Positions 14,840-20,347 of a stretch of DNA of 20,347 bases are shown here, piece by piece. The number at the start of each line of letters is the position of its first letter. Position 1 is the first letter of the stretch. Below the pieces are notes generated by a model that was not told the DNA's origin, made no database searches, and was given only the letters and a program-made list of their open reading frames with translations. A program made the position numbers and the translations under genes. The DNA is from an uncultured Clostridium sp. (lineage in GTDB: Bacteria > Bacillota > Clostridia > Peptostreptococcales > Peptostreptococcaceae), in contig USRS01000041.1 in assembly GCA_900557165.1 (NCBI GenBank), positions 1 through 20,347 on the forward strand. Direction: 5' to 3'.

Positions 14840-16114
14840 ATGAAAAATAACAAAACAATAAATTTAGGCAAAGGAATTAATTTAACTTTAATTCCAGAAG
14901 AAAAATTTAAATCAAACTTAGTAAGTATTTATATTCAGAGAATTTTAGATAGAGATGAAGTAACAATGAATGCATTGCTTCCTTCCATAATAAAAAGTGG
15001 TAGTGAAAAATACCCAAGTGCTAGAGAAATGTCATATCATCAAGATGATTTATATGGAGTATCTATAGGTGCTGATAGTTCTAAAAGAGGAGAAAGTCAA
15101 GTAATTACTTTTAAAATTATAAGTACTGATGAAGAGTATTTAGATGAAAAAATATTTAAAAAAGTAGTTAAATATTTAGATGAAGTAGTAAATCATCCTT
15201 TAGTTATAGATGGTGGATTTAAAGAAGAATATGTGGCCATAGAAAAAGAAAATTTAAAAAATAGAATAGAATCTATTATAAATGACAAAGGTAGATATGC
15301 TGTTGAACGTGCACGTGAAGAAATGTTTAAAAATGAGAAATATGGTATAAGTGATTTAGGATATTTAGCAGATATAGATAAAATAACAGCAAAAGGATTA
15401 TATGAACATTATGTAAATATAATGAAAACATCACCAATAGACATAGTTGTAGAAGGTAATTTTGATGAAGATGAAATTGTAGAAATTATATCAAATGGAT
15501 TTGATTTTCATAGAGAAAATATAATAGAAATACCTAGAGCTGATTTTATTAAAAAAGTAGATGAAATTAAAGTTATAAAAGAAGAAATGGACATAACTCA
15601 AGGTAAACTAGTTATGGGATATAGATGTAATGTAGATTATAAAGATGAATTTAAATATTATTCACTATTCGTAGGCTCTAATGTATTAGGTGGAGGACCA
15701 CATTCTAAATTATTTGTAAATGTTAGGGAAAAAGAAAGCTTATGTTACTATATTTACTCTTCTTTAGAAAAATATAAAACATCTATGTTTATATCATCGG
15801 GGATAGAAAGTGAAAATTATGATAAAACTGTGGAATTAATAGGTGAACAATTAAAATCTTTAAAAGAAGGAAAAATTTCTGATGAAGAATTATTAAATAG
15901 TAAAAGTGCCATAATTAGTTCTCTTAAAACAATAAAAGATTCTTTAGGTGGTTCATCAGATTTTTACTTCTCACAAAGCATGGGTGGGACTAACACAACT
16001 GTGGAAAAAATTATAGAAATGATAGAAAAAGTTACAGTAAGTGATATAGTAGAAGCATTTAAAAATATTGAATTAGATACTATATACTTCTTAAGTAATA
16101 ACAAGGAGGCATAA
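14840..16114 (+). CDS. M16B peptidase, zinc-site-less partner subunit (YmfF-like)
   Basis: This 424-residue protein of the M16 (pitrilysin/insulinase) family has two M16 half-domains. The zinc motif HxxEH is absent: aligned through the GTEKYPS-type segment (SGSEKYPS, 53-60), residues 45-49 read ALLPS. The C-terminal half carries the substrate-binding R/Y pair in VREKESLCYYIYS (Arg296, Tyr303). This is the pattern of the non-catalytic member of a heterodimeric M16B protease, like Bacillus YmfF. The second gene starts two bases after this stop, with its AAGGAGG site inside the end of this gene, so the two are translationally linked. The protein is probably cytoplasmic, with no signal peptide. 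The substrate is unknown. Confidence 0.9.
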   Translation: MKNNKTINLGKGINLTLIPEEKFKSNLVSIYIQRILDRDEVTMNALLPSIIKSGSEKYPSAREMSYHQDDLYGVSIGADSSKRGESQVITFKIISTDEEYLDEKIFKKVVKYLDEVVNHPLVIDGGFKEEYVAIEKENLKNRIESIINDKGRYAVERAREEMFKNEKYGISDLGYLADIDKITAKGLYEHYVNIMKTSPIDIVVEGNFDEDEIVEIISNGFDFHRENIIEIPRADFIKKVDEIKVIKEEMDITQGKLVMGYRCNVDYKDEFKYYSLFVGSNVLGGGPHSKLFVNVREKESLCYYIYSSLEKYKTSMFISSGIESENYDKTVELIGEQLKSLKEGKISDEELLNSKSAIISSLKTIKDSLGGSSDFYFSQSMGGTNTTVEKIIEMIEKVTVSDIVEAFKNIELDTIYFLSNNKEA

Positions 16115-16116
16115 TT

Positions 16117-17403
16117 ATGGAAAAAATCGTTAACGACTTATTAAAAGAAGAATTATATTATGAAAAAATGGAAAATGGCTTAGATGTTTATTTTATGCCA
16201 AAGAAAGGATTTACTAAAAAATATGCTGTCCTTGCTACTAACTATGGATCGAATGATTTAGAATTTATTCCAATAAATGAAAAAGAAAAAATAGTAGTTA
16301 ATGCAGGTATTGCTCATTTCTTAGAACATAAAATGTTTGAACAACCAGATGGTGGTAATGCTTTTGATAAGTTTTCTAAATGGGGAGCTAATGCCAATGC
16401 ATTTACAAATTTCACTATGACAGCATACTTATTTTCAGCAACAGAATATTTCTATGAAAGTTTAGAACATTTAATAGATTATGTGCAAACTCCATATTTT
16501 ACAGATGAAAATGTGGAAAAAGAAAAAGGCATCATAGAACAAGAAATAAAAATGTACAATGATGATCCAGAATGGAATGTATTTTTTAATGCTCTAAAAG
16601 CTATGTATGTAAATCATCCAACAAGAATAGATATAGCAGGTAGTGTGGAGAGTATATATAAGATAACAAAAGAAGAACTTTATAAATGTTATAATACTTT
16701 CTACAATCCAGGAAATATGATTTTATTTGTAGTAGGTGATTTAGATGCAGAAGAAGTTTTTGAATGTGTAAGAAAATCTAATCATAAAGATATAGAAAAA
16801 TTACAAGAAGAAATTGTAAGATTTTATCCAGAAGAACCTAAGGAAGTTAAACAAAAAGAAATTGTGCAAAAATTCCCTATATCAATGCCAATGTTCTCAA
16901 TTTGTTTTAAAGATGACAAGGTAAATATAAAAGGTGAAGAATTACTAAAATATGAAGTAATGACTGATATACTTACAGATATGTTATTCAAAAAAGGAAG
17001 TCTTATTTACGAAGATTTATATATGAAAGGTCTTATAACTCCAAATTTTGGAGCTGGATTTTCTTCTCAAATAGATTATTCTTATACTTCCATAGGAGGA
17101 GAATCAAAAGATCCTCGTAAAGTAAAAGAAATAATTATGAATTATATTGAAAAATTCAAAAAAGAAGGTTTAGATAAAGAGGCTTTTGAAAGAACTAAGA
17201 AAAAACACATTGGTAACTTTATAAAATATTTTGATTCAGTTACTTTTATAGCAAATAACTTTATAACATATAAATTTAAAGGAATTAACTTATTAGATTA
17301 TGTTGAAGTTATGAAAAAAGTAACTTTTGAAGAAGTAACAGAAAGATTAAATGATCATTTTAAAGAAGAAAACTGTGTAATATCAATAGCCGAACCAAAA
17401 TAA
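16117..17403 (+). CDS. M16B zinc peptidase, catalytic subunit (YmfH-like)
   Basis: This 428-residue protein is the active partner of the preceding gene. The inverted zinc motif HFLEH is at residues 67-71 (His67, His71, catalytic Glu70). The distal ligand is predicted at Glu143 in EKEKGIIEQEIKMYNDDP (134-151). ANANAFTNFTMTAYLF (91-106) is the usual strand following the active site. In the C-terminal half, the R/Y region reads SLIYEDLYMKGL without the arginine, complementing the partner's intact pair. Together they would form one working active site as a heterodimer. No signal peptide is present, so action on cytosolic peptides is likely. Specific precursors cannot be inferred, because no small peptide gene lies alongside. 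A terminator follows. Confidence 0.95.
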   Translation: MEKIVNDLLKEELYYEKMENGLDVYFMPKKGFTKKYAVLATNYGSNDLEFIPINEKEKIVVNAGIAHFLEHKMFEQPDGGNAFDKFSKWGANANAFTNFTMTAYLFSATEYFYESLEHLIDYVQTPYFTDENVEKEKGIIEQEIKMYNDDPEWNVFFNALKAMYVNHPTRIDIAGSVESIYKITKEELYKCYNTFYNPGNMILFVVGDLDAEEVFECVRKSNHKDIEKLQEEIVRFYPEEPKEVKQKEIVQKFPISMPMFSICFKDDKVNIKGEELLKYEVMTDILTDMLFKKGSLIYEDLYMKGLITPNFGAGFSSQIDYSYTSIGGESKDPRKVKEIIMNYIEKFKKEGLDKEAFERTKKKHIGNFIKYFDSVTFIANNFITYKFKGINLLDYVEVMKKVTFEEVTERLNDHFKEENCVISIAEPK

Positions 17404-17412
17404 AAACAGAAT

Positions 17413-17487
17413 AAAAAAAGGATAATTAGCCAATATTTAGTTAAAAGGTAATTTTAGTTAAAAATGACTTTAATTATCCTTTTTTTC
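17413..17487 (+). terminator. Terminator of the M16 protease operon
   Basis: A-rich AAAAAAAGGATAATTA (17413-17428) pairs with TAATTATCC plus seven T (17471-17486), with a loop of about 40 bases that can fold further. It separates the protease pair from the PHP-lgt-rsmH operon. Confidence 0.75.
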
Positions 17488-17488
17488 A

Positions 17489-17517
17489 TTGTAAAATATT
17501 GATTAGTCTATTATAAT
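17489..17517 (+). promoter_or_regulatory. Candidate promoter of the PHP-lgt-rsmH operon
   Basis: TTGTAA at 17489-17494, a 17-base spacer and a perfect TATAAT at 17512-17517. A second possibility is the extended -10 TG-A-TATAAT at 17550-17558. Both lie between the upstream terminator and the PHP gene. Confidence 0.6.
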
Positions 17518-17587
17518 TAAGGCATTCTATTTTTTTATTAATAATAAACTGATATAATAAAAATTGAAAAATAATTATTTAAGGTAT

Positions 17588-17594
17588 GAGGAGG
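17588..17594 (+). promoter_or_regulatory. Ribosome binding site that fixes the PHP phosphatase start
   Basis: GAGGAGG lies nine bases before ATG 17604. The upstream in-frame ATG at 17586 overlaps this site, and starting at 17604 gives the family's conserved MIDIHxH N terminus. Confidence 0.85.
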
Positions 17595-17603
17595 CTATGT
17601 TTT

Positions 17604-18386
17604 ATGATTGATATACATTGCCATATTTTGCCTGAAGTTGATGATGGTTCTAGAAGCTTGAATGAGTCCATAGAAATGGCAATGATAGCAAAGGAACAAG
17701 GGATAACAAAAATTGTTAATACATCTCATTATCATCCTGATTTTAGGTATAAAAAAGGCGAAGAATTATTAAAAGAACTAGAAGATTTTAATAATGTTCT
17801 AAAAGAAAATATGATAGATATAGAAGTAGTGATTGGGAATGAAATTTACTATACTAAAGATTTAATAAAAGAAATTGATGAATTAGACTTTTATACTTTA
17901 AATAATAGTAGGTATATATTGATAGAACTTCCTCCAACTAATTTTCCAAAGGATTTATGTAATATAGTATACGAATTAAAAGAAAAAAACTATATTCCTG
18001 TTTTTGCCCATGTGGAAAGATATAGAGAAGTTCAAGAAAATCCAGAATTAATATATGAAGTTATAAATGCAGGAGCAATCATTCAAGTAAACTCACATAG
18101 CATACTTGGGAAGAGTGGAAAAGAATTACAAAAAGTTTGTAATACTTTATTAAATCGCAATATGGTTCATGTGGTGGGAACAGATGCTCATAGTAGTAAA
18201 AGAAGAACACCAATATTTTTAGATGCTTATAAATATGTAAGTGAGAAATATTCAAAAGAAATGGCAGATGATTTATTTATAAAAAATAATAATGCCATAA
18301 TAAACAATGAAGCTTTAAATTTGCCAAAGCCTTACAAAGAAGAGCAAAAGAAAAAGGGATTTTTAAAGAAATTATTTAAATTATAA
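17604..18386 (+). CDS. PHP-domain protein-tyrosine phosphatase (CpsB/YwqE type)
   Basis: This 260-residue manganese-dependent phosphatase belongs to the polymerase-and-histidinol-phosphatase family that includes CpsB and YwqE. Those enzymes dephosphorylate bacterial tyrosine kinases controlling capsule or exopolysaccharide. Predicted ligands sit almost exactly at the positions of CpsB: His5 and His7 (MIDIHCH), His42, Glu80 (IGNE), Glu108 (IELP), His136 (FAHVERY), and Asp194 and His196 (GTDAHSS). VDDG at 12-15 is the family signature. The last 16 residues (KEEQKKKGFLKKLFKL) form a basic amphipathic tail that may touch the membrane. No tyrosine kinase or polysaccharide genes are seen nearby. 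Instead lgt follows after 11 bases, indicating an operon. The substrate is therefore open. Confidence 0.92.
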   Translation: MIDIHCHILPEVDDGSRSLNESIEMAMIAKEQGITKIVNTSHYHPDFRYKKGEELLKELEDFNNVLKENMIDIEVVIGNEIYYTKDLIKEIDELDFYTLNNSRYILIELPPTNFPKDLCNIVYELKEKNYIPVFAHVERYREVQENPELIYEVINAGAIIQVNSHSILGKSGKELQKVCNTLLNRNMVHVVGTDAHSSKRRTPIFLDAYKYVSEKYSKEMADDLFIKNNNAIINNEALNLPKPYKEEQKKKGFLKKLFKL

Positions 18387-18397
18387 GAGGTGGAATT

Positions 18398-19135
18398 ATG
18401 AATAGGGTAGCCTTTACTATATTTGGATTAGATATAATGTGGTATGGAGTATTAATGGCATCAGCTATGATACTATGTGTTTTATTAGCATTAAAAGAAG
18501 GAAAAAGAGTAAATATAAGTGAAGATGATATATTAAATTTAGCTATAGTCTCAATACCTTGTGGGTTAATAGGTGCTAGACTTTATTACGTTATTTTTAA
18601 TTGGTCTTGGTATTCTAAGCATTTATCTGAGATATTAAATTTCAGAGGTGGAGGAATGGCAATTCATGGTGCTTTAATTGGTGGAATACTTGCTGGATTT
18701 ATATATACTAAAATTAAAAAAATTAATTTCTTCAAAATGGCTGATACTGTGATGATTGGTATTCCTTTAGGTCAAGCTATAGGAAGATGGGGAAATTATA
18801 TAAATGGAGAAGCACATGGTGGACCAACATCTCTACCGTGGGGAATAATGGTAAATGGTGTAAAAGTACATCCAACATTTTTATATGAATCTATTTGGGA
18901 TTTAGCTATATTCATATTTATATGGTCTTTTAGAAAAAAGAAAAAATATGAAGGTCAGCTAGCTATATATTACTTAATTTTATATTCTTTAGGAAGATTT
19001 TTCATAGAGGGACTTAGAACAGATTCTCTTATGATAGGTCCGCTTAGAATGGCTCAAGTAATAAGTTTAATAACAATTATAGTTTGTTTAATTTTACATA
19101 AAATATTATCAAAAAGAAATAAAGAGGCTAACTAG
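18398..19135 (+). CDS. lgt: Prolipoprotein diacylglyceryl transferase
   Basis: This 245-residue polytopic membrane enzyme transfers diacylglycerol from phosphatidylglycerol to the lipobox cysteine of prelipoproteins, the first step of lipoprotein maturation. It has about seven hydrophobic segments (around 12-32, 46-66, 88-104, 115-128, 160-178, 188-206 and 215-236). The Lgt signature GRWGNYINGEAHGG is at 129-142 with the essential Arg130. GGMAIHGALIGG is at 85-96 with His90. The conserved GRFFIEGLRTD near the C terminus gives Arg200, Glu204 and Arg207. The length is slightly short but normal for Gram-positives. An AGAGGTGG site precedes the ATG. It sits between the PHP phosphatase and rsmH with short gaps, so co-transcription is likely. 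Confidence 0.97.
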   Translation: MNRVAFTIFGLDIMWYGVLMASAMILCVLLALKEGKRVNISEDDILNLAIVSIPCGLIGARLYYVIFNWSWYSKHLSEILNFRGGGMAIHGALIGGILAGFIYTKIKKINFFKMADTVMIGIPLGQAIGRWGNYINGEAHGGPTSLPWGIMVNGVKVHPTFLYESIWDLAIFIFIWSFRKKKKYEGQLAIYYLILYSLGRFFIEGLRTDSLMIGPLRMAQVISLITIIVCLILHKILSKRNKEAN

Positions 19136-19156
19136 TACTCTTAAGGAGAATGGAAT

Positions 19157-20095
19157 ATGGAATTTAATCATGTGTCAGTACTATTAGATGAATGTATTGA
19201 AAATTTAAATATAAAAGAAGATGGAGTATATGTTGACTGTACTATGGGTGGTGCAGGACATTCCAAAGAAATCGTAAAGAGATTATCAAATAAAGGATTA
19301 TTTATTGGATTTGACCAAGATAAAAATGCTATAGCAACTGCTAAAGAAAGACTTGCTGAATATTCTGATAGAGTAAAATTTGTACACAGTAATTTTGAAA
19401 ATCTAAAATCAGAATTAGAAAAAATAGGTGTATATAAAATCGATGGAGTTTTAGCAGACTTAGGTGTATCTTCTCATCAACTTGATGAAGCTGATAGAGG
19501 ATTTTCTTATATGCATGATGCGCCATTAGATATGAGAATGGATGTTAGAAAAGATTTTTCTGCTTATGATGTGGTTAATACTTATAGTGAAGAACAATTA
19601 GCTAAGATTATAAGAGATTATGGTGAAGATAATTGGGCAAAGAGAATTGCCAAATTCATAGTAGAAGAAAGAGAAGCTAATGGTCCAATAGAGAAAACTG
19701 GAGAACTTGTGGATGTTATAAAAAAAGCTATACCTAAAAAAGCTAGAATAGATGGACCACATCCAGCTAAAAGAACTTTTCAAGCAATAAGAATAGAAGT
19801 TAATAATGAACTTGGTGTTATAAATAAAATGATTGAAGATGCTGTTTCTATAATGAACAAAAAAGGTAGAATATGTATAATAACATTCCACTCATTAGAA
19901 GATAGAATAGTAAAAAATGAATTTAAGGATTTAGCATTAAACTGTGTTTGTCCTCCAGAACTTCCAATATGCCAATGTAACAAAAAATCAGAAGTTAAGG
20001 TGATTACAAGAAAACCAATACTTCCTAGTGATGAAGAAGTTGAAAGAAATCCAAGAGCTAGAAGTGCAAAACTTAGAGTTGCTGAAAAAAAATAG
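19157..20095 (+). CDS. rsmH: 16S rRNA (cytosine-1402-N4)-methyltransferase
   Basis: This 312-residue SAM-dependent methyltransferase (formerly MraW) modifies N4 of C1402 in the decoding centre of 16S rRNA. Signatures are [13 protein letters not shown] at 5-17, the SAM-binding loop [10 protein letters not shown] at 27-36, Asp53 in [25 protein letters not shown] (about 100-119), a DMRMD segment, [18 protein letters not shown] and [12 protein letters not shown] near 240-255. A C-terminal Cys-rich stretch ([13 protein letters not shown]) and [14 protein letters not shown] complete the family pattern. AAGGAGAA precedes the ATG. The usual neighbours mraZ, ftsL and pbp of the division-cell wall cluster are absent: lgt is upstream and a SAM-I riboswitch region follows. 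It looks like the last gene of the PHP-lgt-rsmH operon. Confidence 0.97.
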   Translation: MEFNHVSVLLDECIENLNIKEDGVYVDCTMGGAGHSKEIVKRLSNKGLFIGFDQDKNAIATAKERLAEYSDRVKFVHSNFENLKSELEKIGVYKIDGVLADLGVSSHQLDEADRGFSYMHDAPLDMRMDVRKDFSAYDVVNTYSEEQLAKIIRDYGEDNWAKRIAKFIVEEREANGPIEKTGELVDVIKKAIPKKARIDGPHPAKRTFQAIRIEVNNELGVINKMIEDAVSIMNKKGRICIITFHSLEDRIVKNEFKDLALNCVCPPELPICQCNKKSEVKVITRKPILPSDEEVERNPRARSAKLRVAEKK

Positions 20096-20114
20096 TTGAA
20101 AATTAAATCTATTG

Positions 20115-20143
20115 TTGCAAAACATAAATAAGTAAAATATAAT
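20115..20143 (+). promoter_or_regulatory. Promoter of the SAM-I riboswitch transcript
   Basis: TTGCAA at 20115-20120, a 17-base spacer and a perfect TATAAT at 20138-20143. Transcription would start near 20150, just ahead of the aptamer. Confidence 0.75.
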
Positions 20144-20167
20144 TAACTTATTAATTTAGAATAAAAA

Positions 20168-20325
20168 TCTTATCAAGAGTGATGGAGGGAATAGGCCCTG
20201 TGAAGTCCGGCAACCTATAATTAGATAGGTGCTAAATCCTACTTATGGAAACATAAGAAAGATAAGAGATAAATCTTAGATTATTGTTAAGGTTCTTTTA
20301 TCTTTAAGATAAAAGAACCTTTTTT
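20168..20325 (+). promoter_or_regulatory. SAM-I riboswitch (S-box)
   Basis: Stem P1 forms between TCTTATC (20168-20174) and GATAAGA (20261-20267). Inside are the S-box core elements CAAGAG, GATGGAGGGA, GGCCCTGTGAAG, CCGGCAACC and AGGTGCTAAATCC. The expression platform is visible. AAAGATAA (20258-20265, including the 3' P1 strand) can pair with TTATCTTT (20298-20305), which is also the 5' arm of the terminator. SAM binding would hold P1, free the terminator and stop transcription. The controlled gene, presumably for methionine or SAM supply or uptake, is beyond the window. Confidence 0.95.
20291..20325 (+). terminator. Terminator of the SAM-I riboswitch
   Basis: A 14-bp perfect inverted repeat (GGTTCTTTTATCTT with AAGATAAAAGAACC) is followed by six T. 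Its 5' arm overlaps the antiterminator pairing region. Confidence 0.92.
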
Positions 20326-20347
20326 AATTAAAATATATAAAAATATT

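Noticed and set aside
19341..19983. Three minus-strand open frames inside rsmH
   Set aside because: They are rich in Phe, Tyr, Ser and Ile, as expected from the complement of Lys/Glu-rich coding sequence, and lack ribosome binding sites. rsmH is unambiguous on the other strand.
1..20347. CRISPR arrays, tRNA or rRNA genes, toxin-antitoxin, phage or defence modules
   Set aside because: I looked for regularly spaced repeats, tRNA-like cloverleaf ends and hallmark proteins and saw none. All substantial open frames are explained by the genes listed.

Overview
The window comes from a very AT-rich, low-GC Gram-positive chromosome. Heavy ATA/AGA/TTA codon use, strong GGAGG-type ribosome binding sites, a T-box leader, a SAM-I riboswitch, Rex-type operators and a bifunctional AdhE all point to an anaerobic Clostridium or close relative. 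I cannot name the species from sequence alone. I see no phage, plasmid, CRISPR or defence module. This is mostly housekeeping and metabolic DNA, and I did not find a clearly new multi-gene system.

Layout, left to right. (1) A terminator-like hairpin cut by the left edge, then a Cof-type HAD phosphatase on the minus strand (128-946). (2) Two tandem paralogous adhE genes (1345-4005 and 4255-6861). The first has a TTGACA promoter bracketed by two near-consensus Rex boxes and ends in its own terminator. The second appears to be transcribed separately, together with an orphan HD-domain gene (6882-7535). (3) An Asn-specific T-box leader (about 7671-7944) ahead of asnA (8111-9115). (4) Three small unassigned genes (9193-9630 minus, 9732-10208 minus, 10370-10654 plus), the last two divergent. 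(5) A secreted GDPD-like phosphodiesterase (10803-11624) and metA (11747-12664), which carries Glu111 and so probably makes O-acetylhomoserine. (6) A NimA-like flavin split-barrel protein and the ATPase YchF, both minus. (7) A two-gene M16B protease (14840-17403): one subunit has the R/Y pair but no zinc site, the other has HxxEH but no R/Y arginine. (8) An apparent operon PHP phosphatase - lgt - rsmH (17604-20095). (9) A complete SAM-I riboswitch with terminator (20168-20325), whose regulated gene lies beyond the right edge.

How the genes relate. The adhE pair fits fermentative NADH disposal (acetyl-CoA to ethanol), and Rex boxes would tie it to the NADH/NAD+ ratio. asnA, metA and the unseen S-box gene belong to amino-acid supply, with asnA and the S-box gene under RNA-based control. 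lgt and rsmH are core envelope and ribosome functions.

The least explained elements are a dispersed repeat of about 46 bp, present three times (84-130, 4111-4159, 8007-8057), and the 16-bp perfect inverted repeat next to its third copy inside the asnA leader. Copies 2 and 3 follow a strong hairpin within 11-13 bases, and copy 1 lies about 55 bases after the left-edge hairpin. The repeat keeps a small stem-loop with a compensatory base change. Other points worth checking are the substituted metal ligand in the GDPD protein and the HD domain that looks like a CCA-enzyme C-terminal half standing alone.
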